From Hyphomicrobiales bacterium (GTDB lineage Bacteria; Pseudomonadota; Alphaproteobacteria; Rhizobiales; Rhizobiaceae): 64,000 nt of DNA. The notes under the pieces are model-generated. The model was not told the origin of the DNA, searched no databases, and worked only from the letters and a program-made list of their open reading frames with translations. Where the stretch lies: positions 1 to 64,000 of the forward strand of contig UCJA01000025.1 in NCBI GenBank assembly GCA_900472675.1, written 5' to 3'. Made by a program: the position numbers and the translations under genes. Positions 9,367-16,999 of the stretch are shown here, one piece after another. How positions within the stretch are numbered: the first letter of the stretch is position 1; each line of letters starts with the position of its first letter.

Positions 9367-9729
9367 ATGGCTAGCAGGAAACAAGCACTTGCAAAGCGCG
9401 CGAGCCGCGTGCGCCGCCAGATCAAGGCGGTCGCCAACGGCCGTCCGCGCCTGTCGGTTCATCGCTCGTCGAAGAACATCTACGCCCAGGTCATCGACGA
9501 CGTGGCCGGCCGCACACTGGCTGCCGCTTCCACGCTCGACGGCGGCCTGCGCGGTTCGCTCAAGACCGGCGCTGACGTTGCGGCTGCTGCCGCAGTCGGC
9601 AAGCTGGTTGCAGAGCGTGCGTCTGAGGCTGGTGTAAAGGAAGTCGTGTTCGATCGCGGCGCCTTCATCTACCACGGTCGCATTAAGGCGCTCGCTGAAG
9701 CAGCCCGCGAAGGCGGTCTGAGCTTCTAA
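9367..9729 (+). CDS. rplR: 50S ribosomal protein L18
   Basis: Binds 5S rRNA in the central protuberance with L5. 120 residues, with the RLSVHRSSKNIYAQVIDD core around residues 30-47 and the FDRGAFIYHGRIKALAEAAR end segment. It is followed by an unusually long 153-base gap, containing a 13-bp hairpin, before rpsE. Confidence 0.97.
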   Translation: MASRKQALAKRASRVRRQIKAVANGRPRLSVHRSSKNIYAQVIDDVAGRTLAAASTLDGGLRGSLKTGADVAAAAAVGKLVAERASEAGVKEVVFDRGAFIYHGRIKALAEAAREGGLSF

Positions 9730-9733
9730 GAAT

Positions 9734-9771
9734 TTTCGCCCGGCCTGCCTGAGAGGGGAGGCCGGGCGAAA
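9734..9771 (+). promoter_or_regulatory. Strong 13-bp hairpin between rplR and rpsE
   Basis: TTTCGCCCGGCCT pairs perfectly with AGGCCGGGCGAAA around a 12-base loop, starting four bases after the rplR stop. A second small hairpin, GGCGG/CCGCC, follows at 9772-9786. There is no T run after either, so attenuation, RNase processing or mRNA stabilisation are all possible. Confidence 0.5.
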
Positions 9772-9882
9772 GGCGGTTCTACCGCCATCATCAGTCGTTC
9801 CACACCTGTCCTGTTAAAAGGGAAGGGTGGTTGGCTCCCAGAAATTGCCCGTTGCACCCGGAAAAGAAAAAGGAAAAGGACA

Positions 9883-10452
9883 ATGGCACAAGAAAGAAGA
9901 GGTTCGGGCAACGATCGCCAGAACCGCGAAGAACGTGATAGCGAATTCGTCGACAAGCTGGTCGCGATCAACCGCGTTGCCAAGGTCGTCAAGGGCGGCC
10001 GGCGCTTCGGTTTTGCTGCTCTCGTCGTCGTCGGCGACCAGAAGGGCCGCGTAGGCTTCGGTCATGGCAAGGCGCGTGAAGTGCCGGAAGCTATCCGCAA
10101 GGCGACTGAAGCCGCCAAGCGCGAGCTGATCTTCGTTCCCCTGCGTGACGGTCGTACGCTGCATCATGACGTCAACGGTCGCCACGGCGCCGGTAAGGTC
10201 CTGCTGCGTGCCGCCAAGGCTGGTACCGGCATCATCGCCGGTGGCCCGATGCGCGCCGTTTTCGAAACGCTCGGCATGCATGACGTTGTCGCCAAGTCGA
10301 CCGGTTCGTCGAACCCCTACAACATGGTTCGCGCTACCTTCGACGCCCTGAAGCACCAGGTTCATCCGAAGGACGTTGCTGCACAGCGCGGCCTGAAGTA
10401 TGCAACGCTGCAGTCGCGCCGCGCCTCTGCCGGCATTGCGTCGGAAGAATAA
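9883..10452 (+). CDS. rpsE: 30S ribosomal protein S5
   Basis: 30S protein involved in decoding accuracy and mRNA-entry helicase function; the site of spectinomycin resistance in E. coli. 189 residues, slightly longer than E. coli because of a charged N-terminal extension (QERRGSGNDRQNREERD). The KGGRRFGF motif near residue 45 and GSSNPYNMVRATFDAL near the C-terminus confirm it. rpmD follows after 11 bases. Confidence 0.97.
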   Translation: MAQERRGSGNDRQNREERDSEFVDKLVAINRVAKVVKGGRRFGFAALVVVGDQKGRVGFGHGKAREVPEAIRKATEAAKRELIFVPLRDGRTLHHDVNGRHGAGKVLLRAAKAGTGIIAGGPMRAVFETLGMHDVVAKSTGSSNPYNMVRATFDALKHQVHPKDVAAQRGLKYATLQSRRASAGIASEE

Positions 10453-10463
10453 GGAGAGCGACA

Positions 10464-10676
10464 ATGGCCAAGAAAGCCACCACCGCTGAAGCCAGCAAGA
10501 CGGTTACCGTTCAGCAGATCGGCAGCCCTATCCGCCGCCCAGCCGTACAGCGCGCAACGCTGATCGGTCTCGGCCTCAACAAGATGCGCCGGACCAGCAC
10601 ACTGGAAGATACGCCTTCCGTTCGTGGCATGATCCGGGCTGTCCAGCATCTCGTTCGCGTCGTCGACGAGAAGTAA
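10464..10676 (+). CDS. rpmD: 50S ribosomal protein L30
   Basis: Small 23S rRNA-binding protein. 70 residues; the family motif VQQIGSPIRRP begins at residue 16 and LGLNKMRRT follows. A short N-terminal extension (AKKATTAEASKT) precedes the core. An AAGGAGAGCG ribosome binding site lies before the ATG. rplO is 16 bases downstream. Confidence 0.96.
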   Translation: MAKKATTAEASKTVTVQQIGSPIRRPAVQRATLIGLGLNKMRRTSTLEDTPSVRGMIRAVQHLVRVVDEK

Positions 10677-10692
10677 GACGGAGGATTTGATC

Positions 10693-11178
10693 ATGAAACT
10701 GAATGAGATCAAGGACAACGAAGGTTCTTCCAAGGACCGTATCCGCGTAGGTCGCGGTATCGGTTCCGGCAAGGGCAAGACCGGCGGACGTGGCGTCAAG
10801 GGTCAGAAGGCACGCTCCGGCGTCGCCATCAAGGGCTTCGAAGGCGGCCAGATGCCGATCTATCGTCGCCTGCCTAAGCGCGGCTTCAACAACATCTTTT
10901 CGTCTGACTACTCGACCGTTTCGGTTGGCCGTATCCAGACTGCAATCGATGCTGGAAAGCTCGACGCATCGGCAACGGTGGATGCTGCTGCCCTCAAGGC
11001 CGCCGGTATCATCCGTCGCCTGAAGGACGGCGTTCGCATCCTGTCCGGCGGCGAGCTGACGTCCAAGCTGACGATCGAAGTTGCCGGCGCCTCCAAGGTT
11101 GCCGTCGAGAAGATCGAAAAGGCTGGCGGTTCCGTCAAGCTGCTGGCAACTGCCGCAGCCGAGACTGTCGCTGAGTAA
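10693..11178 (+). CDS. rplO: 50S ribosomal protein L15
   Basis: Late-assembly large-subunit protein. ATG 10693 (MKLNEIKDNEGSSKDRIR) is preferred to a TTG two codons upstream because it fits the family start and has GGAGG 9 bases ahead. 161 residues; the glycine- and basic-rich N-terminal half (GRGIGSGKGKTGGRGVKGQK) is typical. A very strong terminator hairpin begins 8 bases after the stop, before secY. Confidence 0.97.
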   Translation: MKLNEIKDNEGSSKDRIRVGRGIGSGKGKTGGRGVKGQKARSGVAIKGFEGGQMPIYRRLPKRGFNNIFSSDYSTVSVGRIQTAIDAGKLDASATVDAAALKAAGIIRRLKDGVRILSGGELTSKLTIEVAGASKVAVEKIEKAGGSVKLLATAAAETVAE

Positions 11179-11186
11179 ATCGTTTG

Positions 11187-11223
11187 AAAATCGCCCGGTG
11201 TGCGCTTCACACCGGGCGATTTT
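11187..11223 (+). terminator. Strong intrinsic terminator between rplO and secY
   Basis: A perfect 15-bp stem (AAAATCGCCCGGTGT with ACACCGGGCGATTTT) around a 7-base loop. The T run lies in the right arm and the A run in the left, as in bidirectional terminators. It should end, or attenuate, the spc transcript before secY. Confidence 0.8.
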
Positions 11224-11401
11224 ACATCCATATGTGAGCCTCACGATCATGAGGTGGCCTTTGCCCCTCGGATCATACGGAAATTGGGTGAGGCGTCCGA
11301 TTGCACCTGCAGTCATCCCGCGCCCGGTTCTCTGAGCACAATTGAGTAGACGTCCGGAGCGCGCGTTCGAGCCCCCGGATCTGGGTCGGGCGGAGAATTG
11401 C

Positions 11402-12742
11402 ATGGCTTCTGCAGCAGAACAACTTGCCTCCAATTTGAATTTTTCCACCTTCGCGAAGGCGGAGGATCTGAAGAAGCGGCTGTGGTTTACGCTGGCCGCG
11501 CTTCTGGTTTACCGGCTTGGCACGCATATCCCGCTTCCGGGTCTTAACCCCGAAGCCTACGCCCAGGCCTTCCGCGGTCAGTCCGGCGGTATCCTTGGCC
11601 TTTTCAACATGTTTTCGGGTGGCGCCGTCGAGCGCATGGCGATCTTCGCGCTCGGCATCATGCCCTATATCTCCGCTTCGATCATCGTCCAGCTGATGAC
11701 CTCGGTTGTCCCTTCGCTTGAAAACCTCAAGAAGGAAGGTGAGGCGGGCCGCAAGATCATCAACCAGTACACCCGCTACGGCACCGTTATCCTCGGCGCG
11801 CTGCAGGCCTATGGCATCGCGGCTGGCCTTGAGAGCGGGCAGGGGATCGTCGCTGACCCGGGCATGCTGTTCAAGCTGTCGACCGTAGTGACGCTGCTTG
11901 GCGGTACCATGTTCCTGATGTGGCTTGGTGAACAGATCACTGCACGCGGCATCGGCAACGGTATCTCGCTGATCATCTTCTCCGGCATTGCTGCCGGTCT
12001 TCCGACGGCTCTGGCCAACACGCTGGAACTCGGCCGCACCGGCGCTCTGCCGACCGGTCTGATTCTCCTGGTTCTGGTCGTCGCCATCGCCGTCATCGCG
12101 CTGATCGTCTTCGTGGAACGCGCCCAGCGCCGCCTGCTGATCCAGTATCCGAAGCGCCAGGTCGGCAACCGCATGTTCCAGGGCGACACGTCGCACCTGC
12201 CGCTCAAGCTGAACACCTCTGGCGTCATCCCGGCCATCTTCGCGTCCTCGCTTCTGCTGCTGCCTGCAACGGCTGCCGGCTTTGCGGGCACCACGGAGCT
12301 GCCAGGCTGGGCGACCGCCATCATTGCATCGCTTGGCCATGGCCAGCCGCTGTTCATGCTGTTTTACGCGCTGCTGATCGCCTTCTTCGCCTTCTTCTAC
12401 ACGGCCATCGTCTTCAACCCGAAGGATACGGCTGACAATCTGAAGAAGCATGGCGGCTTCATTCCTGGCATCCGTCCAGGCGAGCGCACAGCCGAGTACA
12501 TTGACTACGTGCTGACGCGAATCACGGTAGTCGGCGCCATTTACCTCGTCGTGGTCTGTATCCTCCCGGAATTCCTCGTCGCGCGCACAGGGGTCCCATT
12601 AGCCCTTGGTGGTACTTCGCTTTTGATCGTCGTCAGTGTTACGCTCGATACCGTTGCGCAAATCCAGGGACACCTGATTGCGCAGCAGTACGAAGGTCTG
12701 ATCAGAAAGTCGAAACTGCGCGGAGGGAAGAGGGGACGATGA
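11402..12742 (+). CDS. secY: Preprotein translocase subunit SecY
   Basis: Central channel of the SecYEG translocon in the inner membrane. The frame is open from 11342, but ATG 11402 gives the standard N-terminus MASAAEQLASNLNF and 446 residues with ten hydrophobic segments. LGIMPYISASIIVQL near residue 85 and the cytoplasmic loop GKRTAEY-like segment (PGERTAEYIDYV) match the family. Its stop overlaps the adk ATG by 4 bases. The upstream terminator and 223-base gap suggest a separate promoter or readthrough control. Confidence 0.97.
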   Translation: MASAAEQLASNLNFSTFAKAEDLKKRLWFTLAALLVYRLGTHIPLPGLNPEAYAQAFRGQSGGILGLFNMFSGGAVERMAIFALGIMPYISASIIVQLMTSVVPSLENLKKEGEAGRKIINQYTRYGTVILGALQAYGIAAGLESGQGIVADPGMLFKLSTVVTLLGGTMFLMWLGEQITARGIGNGISLIIFSGIAAGLPTALANTLELGRTGALPTGLILLVLVVAIAVIALIVFVERAQRRLLIQYPKRQVGNRMFQGDTSHLPLKLNTSGVIPAIFASSLLLLPATAAGFAGTTELPGWATAIIASLGHGQPLFMLFYALLIAFFAFFYTAIVFNPKDTADNLKKHGGFIPGIRPGERTAEYIDYVLTRITVVGAIYLVVVCILPEFLVARTGVPLALGGTSLLIVVSVTLDTVAQIQGHLIAQQYEGLIRKSKLRGGKRGR

Positions 12743-13389
12743 GATTAATACTTCTGGGGCCGCCGGGCGCGGGTAAGGGGACCCAAGCCCAGCGGATCGT
12801 GGAGAAGCACGGCCTGCCGCAGCTTTCCACAGGTGACATGCTACGTGCGGCCGTCGTCGCCGAGACCGATGTTGGCAAGCGTGCCAAGGCTGTCATGGAC
12901 GCCGGCAACCTGGTCTCGGACGACATCGTCAACGCGATCGTCTCCGAGCGAATCGATCAGCCGGATTGCGCTGACGGCTTCATCCTCGACGGCTTCCCCC
13001 GCACCCTGGTGCAGGCGGACGCGACCGAGGTGATGCTGAACTCCAAGGGAATGGACCTTTCTGTCGTCATCGAGCTTCGGGTCGATGACAAGGAACTGGT
13101 TCGTCGTGTATCTGGCCGTTATTCCTGCGCCCAATGCGGGACGGTCTACCACGACTCGGATAAGAAGCCTTCGCAGGAGGGCACGTGCGACAAGTGTGGC
13201 TCGACCCACTTCAAGCGCCGTCCGGACGATAATGCCGAGACCATGACCAAGCGGTTGGAAGTCTACTACAAGGAAACCTCCCCGCTGATCGGATACTACT
13301 ATGCCAAGGGCAAGTTGAAGGTCGTCGACGGTATGGCAGAGATGGACAAGGTTACGTCCGACATCGAAGCAATCCTGGCCGCGCTCTAG
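12739..13389 (+). CDS. adk: Adenylate kinase
   Basis: Converts ATP and AMP into two ADP. 216 residues: P-loop GPPGAGKGT at residues 8-16, AMP-binding region TGDMLRAAV near residue 31 and FILDGFPRT near residue 81. The LID domain carries cysteines 130, 133, 150 and 153, the zinc-binding type of long adenylate kinase rather than the cysteine-free E. coli type. Translationally coupled to secY (ATGA overlap), a common arrangement. Confidence 0.98.
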   Translation: MRLILLGPPGAGKGTQAQRIVEKHGLPQLSTGDMLRAAVVAETDVGKRAKAVMDAGNLVSDDIVNAIVSERIDQPDCADGFILDGFPRTLVQADATEVMLNSKGMDLSVVIELRVDDKELVRRVSGRYSCAQCGTVYHDSDKKPSQEGTCDKCGSTHFKRRPDDNAETMTKRLEVYYKETSPLIGYYYAKGKLKVVDGMAEMDKVTSDIEAILAAL

Positions 13390-13555
13390 CGTTAGGCTGT
13401 GGCTACTAAAGAATCTTGGGCGGGAGCGGTTGCATTTCAGCGCTGATTCCGTTAAACACCGCGCCAACTCGCGACAAGTTTGAGCGATCGGCGCGGATCT
13501 CCGACAGGACATCCGGGGCTGATCGTTTGATTTGTCCCGTATGACGTTCGAACTG

Positions 13556-13573
13556 GCAGCCTCACAAGGCTGC
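13556..13573 (+). promoter_or_regulatory. Stem-loop in the rpsM leader
   Basis: GCAGCC and GGCTGC form a 6-bp stem with a 6-base loop in the 239-base adk-rpsM gap. In E. coli the equivalent leader is the S4 target of the alpha operon; rpsD is not in this cluster, so that parallel is only a possibility. Confidence 0.25.
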
Positions 13574-13628
13574 TCTCATTGAAGAAGTACCACTTGCCGG
13601 ATGGCAACTGGAACGAAGGAGAATAGAC

Positions 13629-13997
13629 GTGGCACGTATCGCTGGCGTCAACATCCCGACTGCGAAGCGCGTTGTTATCGCGCTGACCTATATCCACGGG
13701 ATCGGCCCGAAGTTTGCGCAGGAAATCGTGGAAAAGGTTGGCCTTCCGGCTGACAAGCGCGTCCACCAGCTCACGGACTCTGAAGTCCTTCAGATCCGCG
13801 AAGCCATCGACCGTGATTATCAGGTCGAAGGCGATCTTCGTCGGGAAACCTCGATGAACATCAAGCGCCTCATGGACCTGGGCTGCTACCGCGGCCTGCG
13901 TCATCGCCGCGGCCTTCCGGTCCGTGGCCAGCGCACGCACACCAATGCCCGCACCCGCAAGGGTCCGGCAAAGGCGATTGCTGGTAAGAAGAAGTAA
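13629..13997 (+). CDS. rpsM: 30S ribosomal protein S13
   Basis: 30S head protein bridging to the 50S subunit and the P-site tRNA. 122 residues from a GTG start preceded by AAGGAG. MARIAGVNIP and the C-terminal GLPVRGQRTHTNARTRKGP are signature segments. It begins the alpha block, and a 122-base gap with an elaborate hairpin separates it from rpsK. Confidence 0.97.
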   Translation: MARIAGVNIPTAKRVVIALTYIHGIGPKFAQEIVEKVGLPADKRVHQLTDSEVLQIREAIDRDYQVEGDLRRETSMNIKRLMDLGCYRGLRHRRGLPVRGQRTHTNARTRKGPAKAIAGKKK

Positions 13998-13998
13998 T

Positions 13999-14070
13999 TT
14001 TGGGTCTCTTGCGCTGGGAGGGCGATGGCTTCGGTCTCGCTCCCCGGCGTCTATGACTTTTTGACCCAAG
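13999..14070 (+). promoter_or_regulatory. Large structured element between rpsM and rpsK
   Basis: TTTGGGTC at 13999-14006 can pair with GACCCAAG at 14063-14070 (one G-T pair). Inside it, 14012-14049 folds into a long, nearly continuous hairpin, with about 13 pairs plus 3 at the tip, closed by a C(TTCG)G tetraloop at 14029-14034, the especially stable cUUCGg type. It occupies most of the intergenic gap, so a regulatory or processing role in the mRNA is likely but unproven. Confidence 0.55.
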
Positions 14071-14119
14071 GTGGAGCCGCTGGAACTACGGCGGTGCAGA
14101 GATCAACGAAAGGGATACT

Positions 14120-14509
14120 ATGGCCAAGGAAGCCACACGCGTTCGCCGTCGCGAACGCAAGAACATTACGTCGGGCGTTGCCCACGTAAGTTCGACGTTC
14201 AACAACACCATGATCACCATCACCGACGCGCAGGGCAACACGATTGCCTGGTCGTCCGCTGGTGCCAAGGGCTTCAAGGGTTCGCGTAAGTCGACCCCGT
14301 TCGCGGCCCAGATTGCTGCCGAAGATGCTGCCAAGAAGGCGCAGGAACACGGCATGAAGTCGCTGGAAGTCGAAGTCTGCGGTCCCGGTTCCGGTCGCGA
14401 ATCGGCTCTGCGCGCTCTGCAGGCTGCCGGCTTCATGATCACCTCGATCCGTGACGTGACCCCGATCCCGCACAACGGCTGCCGTCCCCGCAAGAAGCGC
14501 CGCGTTTGA
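14120..14509 (+). CDS. rpsK: 30S ribosomal protein S11
   Basis: 30S platform protein near the mRNA exit. 129 residues with AHVSSTFNNTMITITD near residue 20, the GPGSGRESALRALQ motif near residue 90 and the C-terminal PHNGCRPRKKRRV, all characteristic. An AAAGGGAT ribosome binding site precedes ATG 14120. rpsD, which follows rpsK in E. coli, is absent; rpoA comes next after 168 bases. Confidence 0.97.
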   Translation: MAKEATRVRRRERKNITSGVAHVSSTFNNTMITITDAQGNTIAWSSAGAKGFKGSRKSTPFAAQIAAEDAAKKAQEHGMKSLEVEVCGPGSGRESALRALQAAGFMITSIRDVTPIPHNGCRPRKKRRV

Positions 14510-14560
14510 TGGTCCTCTTTAGGGTCGCCCCTGTGGCGATCCTTGATTGAACTCGGGAAT

Positions 14561-14659
14561 AGCCGCTTCACCTCCTCGCAGGTCAAGCGGCTTTCACCGT
14601 ATAGCCGAAGTGAAACTTCGGTGTTCCTAGCTCGGTTGCCACGATTGGATGGTGGCAAC
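14561..14659 (+). promoter_or_regulatory. Three consecutive hairpins between rpsK and rpoA
   Basis: AGCCGCTT/AAGCGGCT at 14561-14592, CCGAAGT/ACTTCGG with a GAA triloop at 14605-14621, and GTTGCCAC/GTGGCAAC at 14635-14659, all perfect stems of 7-8 bp. The last ends just before the rpoA ribosome binding site. They could tune rpoA expression relative to the ribosomal proteins. Confidence 0.45.
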
Positions 14660-14677
14660 GAACGGAAGGTTTAAGTG

Positions 14678-15688
14678 ATGATCCAGAAGAACTGGCAGGA
14701 ACTGATCAAGCCGAACAAGGTGGAGTTCACCTCGTCCGGTCGTACCAAGGCAACGCTGGTTGCCGAACCGCTGGAGCGCGGCTTTGGCCTGACGCTCGGC
14801 AACGCGCTCCGTCGCGTGCTTCTGTCGTCGCTTCGCGGTGCAGCCGTGACGGCTGTACAGATCGACGGCGTTCTGCATGAATTCTCGTCGATCCCGGGCG
14901 TCCGCGAAGACGTCACGGATATCGTGCTGAACATCAAGGAAATCGCCATCAAGATGGATGGCGACGACGCAAAGCGGATGGTCGTGCGCAAGCAGGGCCC
15001 CGGTTCGGTCACAGCCGGCGACATCCAGACGGTTGGCGACATCGAGATCCTCAACCCCGACCACGTGATCTGCACGCTGGACGAGGGTGCGGAGATCCGC
15101 ATGGAGTTCACGGTCAACAACGGCAAGGGCTATGTCCCTGCTGATCGCAACCGTGCAGAAGACGCGCCGATCGGTCTCATTCCCGTCGACAGCCTGTATT
15201 CGCCGGTCAAGAAAGTGTCCTACAAGGTGGAAAACACCCGTGAAGGCCAGGTTCTCGACTACGACAAGCTGACCATGACGATCGAGACGGATGGTTCGGT
15301 CACCGGCGAAGACGCCGTTGCCTTCGCCGCCCGCATCCTTCAGGACCAGCTGGCCGTGTTCGTCAACTTCGACGAGCCGCAGAAGGAAGCCGAGGAAGAA
15401 TCGGTCACCGAACTGGCGTTCAACCCGGCGCTTCTCAAGAAGGTCGACGAACTCGAGCTTTCGGTTCGTTCTGCCAACTGCCTGAAGAACGACAACATCG
15501 TCTACATCGGCGACCTGATCCAGAAGACCGAAGCGGAAATGCTCCGCACGCCGAACTTTGGACGCAAGTCGCTGAACGAGATCAAGGAAGTTCTCGCATC
15601 CATGGGCCTCCATCTCGGCATGGAAGTTCCCGCATGGCCGCCGGAGAACATCGAAGACCTCGCCAAGCGCTACGAAGACCAGTACTGA
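14678..15688 (+). CDS. rpoA: DNA-directed RNA polymerase subunit alpha
   Basis: Scaffold subunit of RNA polymerase; its C-terminal domain contacts UP elements and activators. ATG 14678 (MIQKNWQELIKPNK) is preferred over the GTG one codon earlier and follows CGGAAGG. 336 residues: N-terminal dimerisation domain with LGNALRRVLLSS near residue 45, acidic linker QKEAEEES near residue 235, and alpha-CTD with LSVRSANCLKNDNI and LNEIKEVLASMGL. Located between rpsK and rplQ as in most bacteria. Confidence 0.98.
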   Translation: MIQKNWQELIKPNKVEFTSSGRTKATLVAEPLERGFGLTLGNALRRVLLSSLRGAAVTAVQIDGVLHEFSSIPGVREDVTDIVLNIKEIAIKMDGDDAKRMVVRKQGPGSVTAGDIQTVGDIEILNPDHVICTLDEGAEIRMEFTVNNGKGYVPADRNRAEDAPIGLIPVDSLYSPVKKVSYKVENTREGQVLDYDKLTMTIETDGSVTGEDAVAFAARILQDQLAVFVNFDEPQKEAEEESVTELAFNPALLKKVDELELSVRSANCLKNDNIVYIGDLIQKTEAEMLRTPNFGRKSLNEIKEVLASMGLHLGMEVPAWPPENIEDLAKRYEDQY

Positions 15689-15695
15689 CATCAAC

Positions 15696-15718
15696 AAAGG
15701 CAGGATTTGACTGCCTTT
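15696..15718 (+). promoter_or_regulatory. Hairpin between rpoA and rplQ
   Basis: AAAGGCAG and CTGCCTTT form a perfect 8-bp stem with a 7-base loop, 7 bases after the rpoA stop. The arm ends in TTT, so it resembles a weak terminator or attenuator in front of rplQ. Confidence 0.4.
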
Positions 15719-15819
15719 CCCCGTCAAACAGCGGGCCCTTGTGAAAATGAGGTGCCCGTATGTGCCAGGAAACGGCAGGCCCACAGAAGATCGGGTTCCT
15801 GCATTAAAGGAGACTAGCC

Positions 15820-16245
15820 ATGCGCCACGGAGTAGCCGGCCGCAAGCTCAACCGCACCGCAAGCCACCGTAAGGCGATGTTCGCCAACATGGCGGCTTCG
15901 CTCATCACCCATGAGCAGATCGTAACGACCCTGCCGAAGGCGAAGGAAATTCGCCCGATCGTCGAAAAGCTTGTCACGCTCGGCAAGCGCGGCGACCTGC
16001 ACGCTCGTCGTCAGGCCATCTCGCAGATCCAGGACCAGGACGCTGTTCGCAAGCTGTTCGACGCCATCGCTTCGCGTTACGCAACCCGCAACGGCGGCTA
16101 CCTGCGCATCATGAAGGCTGGCTTCCGTCAGGGCGACAACGCTCCGATGGCCGTCATTGAGTTCGTTGAGCGCGACGTCAATGCCAAGGGCGCAGCCGAC
16201 AAGGCTCGCGTTGCCGCTGAAGCAGAAGCTGCTGACGCCGCATAA
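15820..16245 (+). CDS. rplQ: 50S ribosomal protein L17
   Basis: Large-subunit protein near the tunnel exit. 141 residues starting MRHGVAGRKLNRTASHRKAM, the family hallmark, with LPKAKEIRPIVEKLVTLGKR near residue 45. The last 20 residues are an alanine- and glutamate-rich tail. It is the last gene of the ribosomal cluster and is followed by a classical terminator. Confidence 0.98.
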   Translation: MRHGVAGRKLNRTASHRKAMFANMAASLITHEQIVTTLPKAKEIRPIVEKLVTLGKRGDLHARRQAISQIQDQDAVRKLFDAIASRYATRNGGYLRIMKAGFRQGDNAPMAVIEFVERDVNAKGAADKARVAAEAEAADAA

Positions 16246-16268
16246 TATCGTCCGCATCACGGACACCA

Positions 16269-16300
16269 AAAAAAGCCGGGCGGAAACGCCCGGCTTTTTT
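16269..16300 (+). terminator. Intrinsic terminator after rplQ
   Basis: A 14-bp stem with the core GCCGGGCG/CGCCCGGC and a GAAA tetraloop, flanked by seven A on the left and six T on the right. Closes the ribosomal superoperon and could act in both directions. Confidence 0.9.
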
Positions 16301-16333
16301 GTGCTTCAGATGTGGGTGTTCGGTCGGCTTGGA

Positions 16334-16347
16334 TTGACGTCCGTCAA
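16334..16347 (+). promoter_or_regulatory. Palindrome upstream of the DoxX-like gene
   Basis: TTGACG-TC-CGTCAA is a perfect 14-base palindrome whose left arm also reads as a -35 box. It lies 65 bases before the DoxX-like ATG and may be an operator; no regulator is identified. Confidence 0.3.
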
Positions 16348-16411
16348 GATCGACCAAGGACGAAGGGGGTAGGGTGCAGCCATAACGAAACTCATTTTTA
16401 GAGGTGACGAA

Positions 16412-16993
16412 ATGGTTGACCATGCAGTTTTTGACAATGCCCCCGCCGACCTGGTGATCCCGGCACTCGCGCCCCTCTATGAGCGGATCGCGCAGCCCAT
16501 GGCCTGGAGCCTCTTCCGTCTCGCCATCGGCGGCATGCTGGTGGTCGAAGGCTGGCCGAAGATCATCGCCCCGTTTGCCCAGGTCGGTTTTGTCGAAGGT
16601 ATCGGCATGCATCCGGGCTGGTTCTGGTCACCCTTCCTGGCCGGGCTGCAGTTTTTCGGCGGCATGTTCATCGTAGCCGGTCTTCTGACGCGACCAGTCG
16701 CTCTCGCCAACGCCGTGATGCTGGCCATCACGCTCTGGTTCCACCACGCTCATCCCTATGGCGATGCGTTCCTGACACAGGCGGGCATCGACGCCCTGAA
16801 GAACAATGGACAGGAACTCTTCACGCCAGCGGCAGTCGCGCGGCTTGCAGATGGCGGCTCGCGCTTCCTGGAGCAGGTGCAGGTAAAGGCGGAACTGGCC
16901 TCTCTGTTCTGGACGGGCGGCGCCTTCCTCTTTGCGGCCTTCGGCGGCGGCTATCTCTCGCTGGACAGGCGTCTGTTCCGCAAGTCTTTCTAG
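16412..16993 (+). CDS. DoxX family membrane protein
   Basis: Integral membrane protein of 193 residues with about four hydrophobic helices: FRLAIGGMLVVEGWPKI near 35, LAGLQFFGGMFIVAGLL near 77, AVMLAITLWF near 100 and LFWTGGAFLFAAFGG near 165. The arginine before the first helix and the GWPKI segment fit DoxX/DoxD-like proteins, which have been linked to thiol and oxidative stress in some bacteria. Its exact role here is unknown. Ribosome binding site GAGGTG. It stands alone, convergent with msrQ. Confidence 0.75.
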   Translation: MVDHAVFDNAPADLVIPALAPLYERIAQPMAWSLFRLAIGGMLVVEGWPKIIAPFAQVGFVEGIGMHPGWFWSPFLAGLQFFGGMFIVAGLLTRPVALANAVMLAITLWFHHAHPYGDAFLTQAGIDALKNNGQELFTPAAVARLADGGSRFLEQVQVKAELASLFWTGGAFLFAAFGGGYLSLDRRLFRKSF

Positions 16994-16999
16994 GTCCAC

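Noticed and set aside
13998..14677. Missing rpsD as a sign of rearrangement
   Set aside because: rpsD lies elsewhere in alphaproteobacteria generally, so its absence between rpsK and rpoA is normal.
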